The notes: generated by a model not told the origin, from the sequence alone. Positions 1 to 6,485 are shown, counted from the first letter of the stretch. The stretch: DNA of 6,946 bases from Hyphomicrobiales bacterium (GCA_015655535.1 JAATEW010000240.1:1-6946), one strand, 5' to 3'. Numbers and translations are program-made.

Positions 1-681
1 AATGCCGACATCCTCGTCAAAGTGGTGATGGTCGGTTTGGCCTTCGCCTCGCTCGTGACCTGGACGGTCGGCGTCGCCAAGGGCATCGAATTGATGCTGG
101 CGAAACGGCGCGTCCTCAGCGCGCTTCGAAAGCTTGCGTCGGAGCCGACCTTGCATGCGGCGGCTGAGGCCTTCGAGCATAAGCACGGACCCGTCCGGCA
201 AATGGTGAACGCGACTTTTCACGAGGCCGAACGCTCCGCCGGGCTTCCTTCCGAAGGCGTCAAGGATCGCGCAGCCGCCTTGCTGGCGCGCATCGAACAG
301 CGTGCCGGACGCGCGATGACGCGCGGCACCGGCGTGCTTGCGACCATCGGCGCGACGGCGCCTTTCGTCGGATTGTTCGGCACCGTCTGGGGCATCATGA
401 ACAGCTTCATCGGCATTTCGAAAGCAAACACCACCAATCTCGCCGTCGTCGCGCCCGGCATCGCCGAAGCGCTGCTTGCGACCGCAATCGGCCTTGTCGC
501 CGCCATTCCCGCCGTCGTGATCTATAATCTCTTCGCGCGGTCGATCACGACTTATCGCGCCATGCTGGCCGACGCCTCGACCGAAGTCATGCGGCATTTG
601 TCGCGCGATCTCGACCGGCAGCTCTTCGTGCCGCACGAGGAAAACGAGCGCATCGTTGCGATGCGCCGCGGCGCGGAGTAG
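1..681 (+). CDS. exbB: ExbB, TonB-system proton-channel subunit (5' truncated by window edge)
   Basis: MotA/TolQ/ExbB-family inner-membrane protein that, with ExbD, forms the proton-conducting motor energising TonB. The frame is open from base 1, so the ATG at 22 is internal; 226 residues are visible. The first visible residues (NADILVKVVMVGLAFASLVTW) align with the start of helix 1 of E. coli ExbB, so only about 15-20 residues are missing on that comparison, more if there is an N-terminal extension. Three membrane segments are visible: one beginning VVMVGLAFASLVTWTV, a long cytoplasmic stretch, then the family signatures GATAPFVGLFGTVWGIMNSF and APGIAEALLATAIGLVAAIP. These last two are nearly identical to E. 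coli ExbB, which separates it from TolQ. exbD follows 5 nt after the stop, so the two are co-transcribed. Confidence 0.96.
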   Translation, partial: NADILVKVVMVGLAFASLVTWTVGVAKGIELMLAKRRVLSALRKLASEPTLHAAAEAFEHKHGPVRQMVNATFHEAERSAGLPSEGVKDRAAALLARIEQRAGRAMTRGTGVLATIGATAPFVGLFGTVWGIMNSFIGISKANTTNLAVVAPGIAEALLATAIGLVAAIPAVVIYNLFARSITTYRAMLADASTEVMRHLSRDLDRQLFVPHEENERIVAMRRGAE

Positions 682-686
682 GCGCC

Positions 687-1172
687 ATGGCCGCGAAACT
701 TGCCTCGAGCGAAGACGAACTTGAAGAAAACCACGAGATCAATGTCACGCCTTTCATCGACGTGATCCTGGTTCTTCTCATCATTTTCATGGTCGCCGCG
801 CCGCTCTCGACGGTCGACGTCAATGTCGATTTGCCGGTCTCGACGGCGACACCCGCGCCGCGTCCCGAAAAGCCTCTGTTCCTGACGGTCAAAGCCGATC
901 TCGGGCTGGCGCTCGGCGAGGATCCGATTGCCAGAGGCGCGCTGCAAAGCGCGCTCGACACGGCTACGGGGTCCGATCGCGAGCAGCGCATCTTCGTGCG
1001 CGCCGACAAGGCCGTGCCCTATGGCGAGGTCATGGAGGTCATGAATCTCCTGCGCGCCGCGGGCTATCTCAAGATCGGGCTCGTCGGTCTTGATGGCGGT
1101 CAGACGGCTTCGAACGGCACATTGCCGCCTGAGAGCGCACCGGCACCGGCTCCAGAGGCCGCGCCGAAGTGA
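687..1172 (+). CDS. exbD: ExbD, TonB-system proton-channel subunit
   Basis: ExbD/TolR-family protein of 161 aa, anchored in the inner membrane by one helix with a periplasmic C-terminal domain; it partners ExbB in the motor that drives TonB. The sequence INVTPFIDVILVLLIIFMVA (residues 18-37) is the family signature and contains Asp25, matching the essential membrane aspartate of E. coli ExbD. The periplasmic domain follows (about 45-135) and ends with the usual YGEVMEVMNLLRAAGY pattern. A Pro/Ala-rich tail (about 136-161) makes it some 20 residues longer than the 141-aa E. coli protein. The ATG at 687 has GGAG at 675-678, 8 nt upstream. The stop codon overlaps the tonB start as GTGA. Confidence 0.97.
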   Translation: MAAKLASSEDELEENHEINVTPFIDVILVLLIIFMVAAPLSTVDVNVDLPVSTATPAPRPEKPLFLTVKADLGLALGEDPIARGALQSALDTATGSDREQRIFVRADKAVPYGEVMEVMNLLRAAGYLKIGLVGLDGGQTASNGTLPPESAPAPAPEAAPK

Positions 1173-2050
1173 CGAGCGCCGCCGCCACGATTTTTCCGGA
1201 AGACGACCGCCCGCATCTGGCCGGCTGGATCATTGCCGCGCTCATCGTCGTTGCGGCGCATGTGATCCTCGGTCTCGTCATTCTCTACATGCGCGACGAG
1301 GCGCCGATGGGCGAGGAGGCCCCACCGGCGATCATGATCGATCTCGCGCCGGTCGCCGCCGCGCCGCCGGCCGAGGAAAAATTGGATGTGCCCGAGGCGC
1401 CGGAGAAAATGGAAGAGGCGCCGCCGGAAGAGGTGAAGCCGCCGCCGCCCGACGTTACGCCGCCTGACGAGCCGCCGCCGGAACCGCAAATGGTTCAGCC
1501 GGACGAGCCTCCGCCCCCGGACATGCCGCCGCCTCCGCCGGTCGAACAGCCGCCGGCTATCGTGGTTCCGGAAGCGCCGCTCGCGCCCAAGCCGGAAGTG
1601 GTGCTTGCGCCGCCGCCCAGACCCGCGCCGCAGTCAAAACCCGCGCCCAAGGTCGAGAAAAAAGTCAAAAAACCTATCAAGCAACTGTCTCCGGCGGATC
1701 GCACCGCGGCGCCGAAGCGCATGGATGCCGCGCCCTCGCTCAGGGCCGCGTCACCGCAGACCGAATCGGGTGCGTCGAGTATGTCGTCTTCGTCCTGGCG
1801 GGCTATGGTTATAGCGCGCCTAAACGCGGTCAAACGCTGCCCGGCCGGCGGCGGCAACGGAACGGCGACTGTTTCTTTCACGATCACGGCGGGCGGCGGC
1901 GTGAACAGTGCAAGGCTTGCCGGAAGCTCAGGCAATTCCGCCCTTGATCAGGAAGCTGTCGCAATAGTGCGTAGAGCGGCTCCCTACCCGCCGACCGAGT
2001 CGGGCGGTCCGGTTCCGGTCGCCGCGCCGATCCGCTTCGGAGGATGTTAA
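1169..2050 (+). CDS. tonB: TonB, energy-transducing periplasmic-spanning protein
   Basis: TonB-family protein of 293 aa that links the ExbBD motor to outer-membrane receptors. Order of parts: a short cytoplasmic N-terminus; one membrane helix (about 18-41) with His31, placed like the conserved membrane His of E. coli TonB; a Pro/Glu-rich periplasmic spacer (about 47-155); a Lys-rich patch (157-171); and a TonB C-terminal domain (about 208-293) with the recognisable patterns NGTATVSFTI, ARLAGSSGNSALDQEAVAIV and PVAAPIRF. The GTG start overlaps the exbD stop and has AGAGG at 1154-1158, 10 nt upstream; the next in-frame Met (41) lies at the end of the helix, so GTG is preferred. Oddities: the usual Tyr-Pro motif reads Cys-Pro (Cys224), the protein ends in Cys293, and the domain is compact. 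Confidence 0.95.
   Translation: MTSAAATIFPEDDRPHLAGWIIAALIVVAAHVILGLVILYMRDEAPMGEEAPPAIMIDLAPVAAAPPAEEKLDVPEAPEKMEEAPPEEVKPPPPDVTPPDEPPPEPQMVQPDEPPPPDMPPPPPVEQPPAIVVPEAPLAPKPEVVLAPPPRPAPQSKPAPKVEKKVKKPIKQLSPADRTAAPKRMDAAPSLRAASPQTESGASSMSSSSWRAMVIARLNAVKRCPAGGGNGTATVSFTITAGGGVNSARLAGSSGNSALDQEAVAIVRRAAPYPPTESGGPVPVAAPIRFGGC
1304..1640 (+). repeat. Low-complexity proline/glutamate coding tract in tonB
   Basis: The stretch is dominated by CCG/CCC/GCG/GAG codons and encodes runs such as PPPPDMPPPPPVEQPP. It forms the extended TonB spacer expected to reach across the periplasm. It is compositional rather than an exact tandem repeat. Its composition also leaves long open frames on the opposite strand, which I regard as shadows. 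Confidence 0.7.
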
Positions 2051-2085
2051 CTTCAGTCGATCCAAAAGGCGGGGAGGCCATTGCG

Positions 2086-2102
2086 GTCCATTGGCGATGG
2101 AC
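2086..2102. other. Perfect 6-bp inverted repeat downstream of tonB
   Basis: GTCCAT (2086-2091) and ATGGAC (2097-2102) flank a 5-nt loop. It lies 35 nt after the tonB stop, so it could stop or stabilise the exbB-exbD-tonB transcript. No T-tract follows, so it is not a convincing intrinsic terminator. Its right arm overlaps the candidate -35 element of the next promoter. The symmetry is seen; any function is inferred. Confidence 0.3.
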
Positions 2103-2128
2103 ATAACGCGTGAAAGCCTTGCTATAAT
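2098..2128 (+). promoter_or_regulatory. Candidate sigma-70-type promoter for the PepSY gene
   Basis: A perfect TATAAT (2123-2128) lies in an AT-rich patch, and TGGACA (2098-2103, five of six matches to TTGACA) lies upstream. The 19-nt spacer is longer than the optimal 17. Transcription from here would give a leader of roughly 200 nt before the ATG at 2335. I saw no Fur-, Irr- or RirA-like operator around it, so iron control is not evident from sequence. Confidence 0.4.
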
Positions 2129-2176
2129 TTTTCTATTTTCCTGTCAGGAATTTCGCCACTTCAAACGTCTTATACA

Positions 2177-2338
2177 ATGAAGGGCCTGTTCATATGGCTT
2201 GGGTCCTTCTTTACGTGTTTTCTCGCTGTTCCCAGTCCGGAAAGACGTGAATTGCTGCCCAGACTCCCCGTTCCAGGCCATTGCCCCGGCTCTGGAGCGG
2301 GGCGTTTCCATGCCATGCTGACGGTGAGGCCAAGATGA
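2177..2338 (+). CDS. Possible 53-aa leader ORF overlapping the PepSY start (doubtful)
   Basis: ATG-to-TGA frame of 53 codons whose stop overlaps the PepSY start as ATGA (2335-2338). The N-terminus MKGLFIWLGSFFTCFLAV looks like a short membrane or signal segment; the remainder is Arg/Pro-rich with one Cys and two His and matches no family I know. No good Shine-Dalgarno precedes the ATG (upstream is ACGTCTTATACA), and the downstream gene has its own SD. It could be a translationally coupled leader peptide, or chance, because the first 18 codons are the only protein-like part. Nothing else in 2051-2334 looks coding. Confidence 0.18.
   Translation: MKGLFIWLGSFFTCFLAVPSPERRELLPRLPVPGHCPGSGAGRFHAMLTVRPR
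2283..2303 (+). other. GC-rich hairpin in the PepSY leader
   Basis: GCCCCG (2283-2288) can pair with CGGGGC (2298-2303) across a 9-nt loop, followed by GTTTCC. It sits about 20 nt before the ribosome-binding site at 2326-2329. The shape resembles a weak attenuator or an mRNA structure near the start site, but the T-run is only three bases. The pairing is visible; a regulatory role is conjecture. Confidence 0.25.
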
Positions 2339-3504
2339 CATCCAGATCACTGCGAATTTGGTCGCTCACGCATAAATGGACGAGTCTCGCCTGTACAATT
2401 TTTCTGCTCATCATCTGTATCACCGGCCTGCCTCTCGTGTTCCGCGAAGAGATCGCAGACCTTCTCAGCGACGATCCGCCTTATGCGGTTCTTCCAGCGG
2501 ATGCGCCGCGCGAAAATCTCGATCATTTCGTCGAAAAGGCTCGCGCGCGCTACCCGAGCGAGATCATCCGCTCCATCTTTATCGATGATGACGAACCCAA
2601 GGTCGTCGTCGCAATCGCGCCAACGCCCGACGCGCTACCGAAACTTGTCCATTGGATGCGGTTTGATGCCCGCACTGGCGATTTGCTGAAGGAAATTCCA
2701 CCCACGAGCCAACGCCCTCTTGGTTTTTTGACCCTCATGCTACGTCTGCATATGGATCTCTTCGCGGATCTGCCAGGCGCCTTATTTATGGGTTTCATGG
2801 GTCTTCTCTTCGTTACCGCCATCGTCTCCGGCGTCGTGCTCTACGCGCCTTTTATGCGAAAGCTCGATTTCGGTACGGTGCGCAGCGACAAACCACGCCG
2901 TGTCAAATGGCTCGACTTGCATAATCTGCTTGGTGTCGTGACGCTCGCCTGGGGACTAGTCGTCGGGACGACCGGCGTGATGAACGAACTTTCCAAGCCG
3001 CTCTTCGGCCTTTGGCAAGGGACCGACGTTGCCGCTATGCTTAAAACCTATCACGACAAGCCAATGGCGGAGCATCTGAGTTCCGTGCAAGCGGCTTTCG
3101 AGAAGGTGCAAGAGACTCTGCCTGGGAAGGTGATCACCGGTATCACATTTCCGACTGCGACGAATATCGGCAGCCCGCATCATTACGTGATCTGGACCAA
3201 GGGCGATCAACCTCTGACGTCACGGCTTTTCACGCCTGTGCTGATCGATGCCGAGACGGGCGCCTTGACGGCCGTCGCCGATCTGCCGTGGTATTTGCGG
3301 GCGCTTGAAGTCTCGCGGCCGCTGCATTTCGGCGATTATGGCGGCATGCCGCTCAAGATCATCTGGTGCGTGCTCGATCTCATTACGATCACCGTGCTCG
3401 GCAGCGGGCTTTATCTCTGGGCGGCGCGGCGCAGGTCGCCCGTCGAAGCCCGTCTTGTCGAGCAGGATGCGGTGACATTCGCGGCGGCCGAGGCCGCGGA
3501 ATGA
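2335..3504 (+). CDS. PepSY-associated transmembrane (PiuB-type) iron-uptake protein
   Basis: Predicted inner-membrane protein of 389 aa, PepSY_TM/COG3182 type. Four helices are visible: about 16-36; 150-172; 199-217; 342-362. The loop between helices 1 and 2 (about 40-135) and the long loop between helices 3 and 4 (about 218-335) carry PepSY-like segments such as VHWMRFDARTGDLLKEI and FTPVLIDAETGALTAV. Conserved-looking histidines flank the helices: His13 (LTHKW), His139 (LHMDLF), His196 (LDLHNLLG) and His331 (RPLHFGDYGG), plausible haem or metal ligands. Known context: this family includes FoxB of Pseudomonas, a haem-containing ferrisiderophore reductase; reduction by this protein is inference. 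The ATG at 2335 has GAGG at 2326-2329, 5 nt upstream, and MTSRSLRIWSLTHKW is the usual N-terminus; an in-frame TTG at 2281 would add 18 unlikely residues. Confidence 0.9.
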   Translation: MTSRSLRIWSLTHKWTSLACTIFLLIICITGLPLVFREEIADLLSDDPPYAVLPADAPRENLDHFVEKARARYPSEIIRSIFIDDDEPKVVVAIAPTPDALPKLVHWMRFDARTGDLLKEIPPTSQRPLGFLTLMLRLHMDLFADLPGALFMGFMGLLFVTAIVSGVVLYAPFMRKLDFGTVRSDKPRRVKWLDLHNLLGVVTLAWGLVVGTTGVMNELSKPLFGLWQGTDVAAMLKTYHDKPMAEHLSSVQAAFEKVQETLPGKVITGITFPTATNIGSPHHYVIWTKGDQPLTSRLFTPVLIDAETGALTAVADLPWYLRALEVSRPLHFGDYGGMPLKIIWCVLDLITITVLGSGLYLWAARRRSPVEARLVEQDAVTFAAAEAAE

Positions 3505-3719
3505 GGCCCGTCATGTCCGCGCCCTTGCCCAATAAAAGCTTGCTTGGCATTTTCGGTGTGCCAATCCTGCTGAGCGCACTGATCCTATTCGGTCTGCTGT
3601 CAGCGCTCATCGGACAAGGCGGCGTCTGGTTCTGGCTCTCCTGGATCGCGCTCATCGTGCCGATCGGCGTCATCCTGTGGTTCGTCGCGCGGCCGGCGAA
3701 AAGCCATCCGAAGGCTTGA
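3501..3719 (+). CDS. Small two-helix membrane protein coupled to the PepSY gene
   Basis: 72-aa protein with two hydrophobic segments: GIFGVPILLSALILFGLLSA, then FWLSWIALIVPIGVILWFVA. A Gly-rich turn (LIGQGGVW) separates them, and a basic tail (ARPAKSHPKA) ends the protein, consistent with an inner-membrane protein. The start overlaps the PepSY stop as ATGA, with GAGG at 3490-3493, 7 nt upstream; an internal ATG at 3513 with GAGG at 3503-3506 would give 68 aa and is about as good. From memory, short proteins of this shape often sit next to PepSY_TM genes in TonB-receptor loci, usually annotated as hypothetical. Overlap and matching orientation suggest an accessory or assembly partner. No catalytic residue is visible and I assign no function. 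Confidence 0.8.
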   Translation: MRPVMSAPLPNKSLLGIFGVPILLSALILFGLLSALIGQGGVWFWLSWIALIVPIGVILWFVARPAKSHPKA

Positions 3720-3811
3720 GCCGCGTGGCCAGGCGTGGAAATGCAGGCAGTGATTTCAAGGTATATCGAGCGCTCACGATTTTGGCTGTTTGCTCAAGAA
3801 CAAGCGGCGAA
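3720..3811. other. Convergent intergenic gap without a clear terminator
   Basis: These 92 nt separate the stop of the small membrane protein (plus) from the receptor stop (minus). The only symmetries I see are short, such as the 8-nt palindrome GAGCGCTC, and there is no stem followed by a T-run on either strand. Termination may be Rho-dependent, or transcripts may overlap tail to tail. A reading frame crosses the gap but is only the shadow of the receptor's 3' end. Confidence 0.5.
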
Positions 3812-6382
3812 TCAGAAATTCATCGTCATATTAGCGAGGATGGTACGCGGCGCGCCGAGGGTCAAGCTGTTTGCCTCACCGATCCAATAGGCTCGGTTGG
3901 CGATATTTTGGACATCCACCCTGAGCGTCACTGGCTTGTTGTTCCAAGGACTGATGAATGTATAGCGGGCGCCGAGATCGATCCGCGTCCAATCTGGCAC
4001 CTGTAGCCGATTGGCGTTATCGACATATTCCTCGCCCGTGTAGATGATGCGGCTCGTCAATGTCAGGCCGCGAAGGAAAGGCGTATCCCATTCGGCGCCG
4101 GCCTTGAGTTGAAAAGCGGGCACGCCGGGCGCCAGCAAGCCATTCGTTGCATTATTGGCTGACGCGACTTGGCGCGCGTCGATATAGGTTATGCCGCCGA
4201 GGAGGCGCACACTCGGCATCAGTTCGCCGTAGGACTCGAGTTCGATGCCGCGGTTTCGTTGTTCGCCATTAAGCGCAAGGGTCGGAAGGGCATTGCCGGC
4301 CGTGGTAACCGGCACCGTGCTCGGCTGGGTGATCTCGAAGAAGCTAAGCGTGGAGGTGATCCGGCCCCAATCGACTTTCACGCCGGTTTCGATCTGCTTT
4401 GACACATAGGGTGGAAGAACGGTACCAGCGTTGGCGTAAGTCGAGCCGACAAGGGTGCCTTGCTGAAGGCCTTGAATATAATTGGCGTAGAGCGACACAT
4501 TTTGCAGTGGCTTCACCAGCAGCGTGAAGGCCGGGCTCCAGGCCCCTTCCCGATAGGTGCTGGCTAAAAGCCCGTTGGCTGTGGGGAGCCCGGCGTTATA
4601 GTTATCTACGTTGACTTCCTGACGGCGAACACCGGCCGTGAATTGGATACGATCGTTGAGGATTGACATAGTGTCGGCGATACCCACCGTTGGAAGCACA
4701 GTGACGGACGATGTTCTGGCAGCGGGATTGCCGCCAGCAGTGGCAAGCGGCGGCCCATAAGGTGAACTATAGATATTCCCGGCATAGTTTGCACTCTGTG
4801 TATATCCAGTGCCATAGATGCTGTAGATATCCGATCCGCTGACGTTAATGAGATGATTGACCGGGCCAGTTTTGACGGACCAGCGCAGGCCAGTCTGGCC
4901 GGAAAGAATTCTATAGGTATTGATGTCATTAACGGCATGCGTCGTAAAATCTCCCAGTAGGTCGGTCGGCGTATCATAAATGTAGTTGTAGTAATGAAAC
5001 CAATCTTGATGCACGCCAATCGCGGCATAGACGGTCAGCTTGTCGGTGACATCGAATTCGCCCTTGACCATTCCTAAAGCGTCGCGAGTAATCTGAAATC
5101 CCCAAGGGGTCTGGAAGTTCTTGATGGGGTCGGGCGCTGCCGGCAGGCCGACGAAGCTGGGGGTCGTATAGATTCCAATAGCTCGATCAGGACCTAGAGC
5201 ATTGTCCATCTGAGCGGAGAAATCACCAGAAAGACGAAGTTGAGGGGTCGTATAATCGAGACCTAAGGCGACAGTGCCGAATTCGTCGTGCCCGCGCTCA
5301 TAAGGCTCGTCACCGTTTCGATAAGTTCCATTGAATCGAATGCCGAAGGCATTGTCCTGGCCGAAGCGCCGGCCAATATCGACATGCTCCACAGCCTGAC
5401 CTCTTGATATATAGCCGGTCGTAAACTGGGTCAGCGGCTCATCTGTCGCGCGCTTCGTGATGATATTGATCGTGCCGCCGACGCTGCCGCCCGGCGGCAT
5501 GCCGTTGAGCAGATTGCTGGGTCCCTTCAGAACATCGACACGCTCAGCATAATCCACTGGAACCGTGTAGGTCGGCAAGAGTCCATATAGACCGTTGAGG
5601 CCAATGTCATTTACCGAGGCGAGAAAGCCGCGAATGTAATATTGGTTATTGTGAAAGCCTGGAGTGAGTGCCGCTTGCGTTGAAGCATCGTTGTCCAGCA
5701 CATCCAAAATCGTTTGGGCCTGCTGATCCTGAATGAGCTTCGATGTGTAGCTCGTCTGATTAAAAGGCGTATCCATAACGCTGCGATTGCCGAGCATGCC
5801 GACCGTACCTCCTGTCGCGACTTGTCCGCCTGCATAAGCAGGCATGGGTGTCATGGTCGAGAGCGGATTGCCTGCGCCCTGAACGTTGATCGTGTCGAGT
5901 GTTACGGCACCGGGCACATTGGCCGGTCCACTACCTCCGCCTGCATTGGACCCGAGAATGGTCACGGTGCCCGCGCTGGTGAATTGATAGGTGAGCCCTG
6001 TCCCAGCCAGCAAACGCGACAAGGCTTGCGTGCGCGTGAATGATCCCGAAAGTCCGCCGCTTTGCTTGCCGGCGACCAGTTCCGACGTGAAGAGCAAATG
6101 CAATCCGGCACGATCGGCGAAGGCCGCCAATGCACTGCCGAGGCCCTGGGACGGCACGCTGAAGGAAAGCGTCTGCGTGGCGGTGGAAGCCGTTTGCGCA
6201 TGGGCTGGGTTGAAACAGCCTCCCGGCATCGCCATTAAGAGAGCGATAGCGCCTGACCTAAGCAGCGTCACGCCTGTTGAACGCTTGCTCATAATGGCCT
6301 TGCTGTTGGAGCCCCCGTTACGCATGAATCCCGCCTGTCCGTCCTTGGTCACCTCAGGGAGGACATCGCAGCACGCGCTCAT
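3812..6382 (-). CDS. TonB-dependent siderophore receptor with STN signalling domain
   Basis: Outer-membrane active transporter, 856 aa. Parts: long basic n-region and signal peptide with hydrophobic core about 38-53 and a likely AHA|Q cleavage after residue 62; STN domain (about 69-143, e.g. LSFSVPSQGLGSALAAFADR), as in FecA/FpvA-type transducers; probable TonB box near 160-168 (VTLDTINVQ); plug (about 205-312) with YYIRGF and RVDVLKGPSNLLNGMPPGGS; 22-strand-sized barrel (about 313-856) ending NSLTLGAPRTILANMTMNF, with the C-terminal Phe typical of outer-membrane proteins. It resembles the siderophore-receptor family (TIGR01783-like); the ligand cannot be told from sequence. The ATG at 6382 has a strong AAAGGGGG just upstream; Met20 (6325) and Met31 (6292, AAGG upstream) are alternatives, and Met31 would give a more ordinary signal peptide. 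The fecR-like gene ends 103 nt upstream on the same strand. Confidence 0.94.
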   Translation of the reverse strand: MSACCDVLPEVTKDGQAGFMRNGGSNSKAIMSKRSTGVTLLRSGAIALLMAMPGGCFNPAHAQTASTATQTLSFSVPSQGLGSALAAFADRAGLHLLFTSELVAGKQSGGLSGSFTRTQALSRLLAGTGLTYQFTSAGTVTILGSNAGGGSGPANVPGAVTLDTINVQGAGNPLSTMTPMPAYAGGQVATGGTVGMLGNRSVMDTPFNQTSYTSKLIQDQQAQTILDVLDNDASTQAALTPGFHNNQYYIRGFLASVNDIGLNGLYGLLPTYTVPVDYAERVDVLKGPSNLLNGMPPGGSVGGTINIITKRATDEPLTQFTTGYISRGQAVEHVDIGRRFGQDNAFGIRFNGTYRNGDEPYERGHDEFGTVALGLDYTTPQLRLSGDFSAQMDNALGPDRAIGIYTTPSFVGLPAAPDPIKNFQTPWGFQITRDALGMVKGEFDVTDKLTVYAAIGVHQDWFHYYNYIYDTPTDLLGDFTTHAVNDINTYRILSGQTGLRWSVKTGPVNHLINVSGSDIYSIYGTGYTQSANYAGNIYSSPYGPPLATAGGNPAARTSSVTVLPTVGIADTMSILNDRIQFTAGVRRQEVNVDNYNAGLPTANGLLASTYREGAWSPAFTLLVKPLQNVSLYANYIQGLQQGTLVGSTYANAGTVLPPYVSKQIETGVKVDWGRITSTLSFFEITQPSTVPVTTAGNALPTLALNGEQRNRGIELESYGELMPSVRLLGGITYIDARQVASANNATNGLLAPGVPAFQLKAGAEWDTPFLRGLTLTSRIIYTGEEYVDNANRLQVPDWTRIDLGARYTFISPWNNKPVTLRVDVQNIANRAYWIGEANSLTLGAPRTILANMTMNF

Positions 6383-6485
6383 GTCCCCCTTTCAAGGACG
6401 AAGCGGGAAAACCAAATCAACACCGGCGAACCAAAAATATTTGGCCCTCTGGTTTGAAGACCGAAAGCCCATGTTTTGGCTGGCA
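6383..6485 (-). promoter_or_regulatory. Receptor leader: strong SD and a short palindrome, promoter not identified
   Basis: 103-nt gap between the fecR-like stop and the receptor start. Read on the minus strand it ends in a purine-rich AAAGGGGGAC directly before the ATG at 6382. A 14-nt inverted repeat, CCAAA-AATA-TTTGG (plus-strand 6431-6444), lies in the middle; GAACCA (6428-6433) and TGGTTT (6450-6455) offer an alternative pairing. An ECF-sigma promoter would be expected here if the receptor is expressed separately from fecR, but I cannot point to a convincing -35/-10 pair. Confidence 0.3.

Noticed and set aside
219..1009. Minus-strand open frames over exbB and exbD
   Set aside because: They lie antisense to strongly conserved genes and encode low-complexity or Arg-rich sequence typical of high-GC antisense frames.
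1100..1935. Long open frames on the minus strand and in another plus frame over exbD/tonB
   Set aside because: They are Arg- or Gly/Ser-rich compositional shadows of the proline-rich tonB tract, with no family resemblance and no SD-supported start.
3690..3720. AAGCC/GGCTT stem at the end of the small membrane protein gene as a terminator
   Set aside because: It has only 5 bp, lies inside the coding region and lacks a T-run.
3677..4006. Plus-strand frame crossing the convergent gap into the receptor 3' end
   Set aside because: It overlaps the conserved receptor C-terminus antisense, starts inside the small membrane protein gene and shows no protein-like pattern.
4606..5028. 140-codon minus-strand frame inside the receptor gene
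   Set aside because: It is an alternative frame of a clearly intact receptor and has no recognisable domain.
6201..6230. Possible lipoprotein lipobox at Cys56 of the receptor (MPGGC)
   Set aside because: The -3 position is Pro rather than Leu/Val/Ile, and an AHA|Q signal peptidase I site follows a few residues later.
6383..6420. CGTC on the minus strand as an ECF-sigma -10 element for the receptor
   Set aside because: No convincing -35 sits at the right distance, and the start point would fall almost on the SD.
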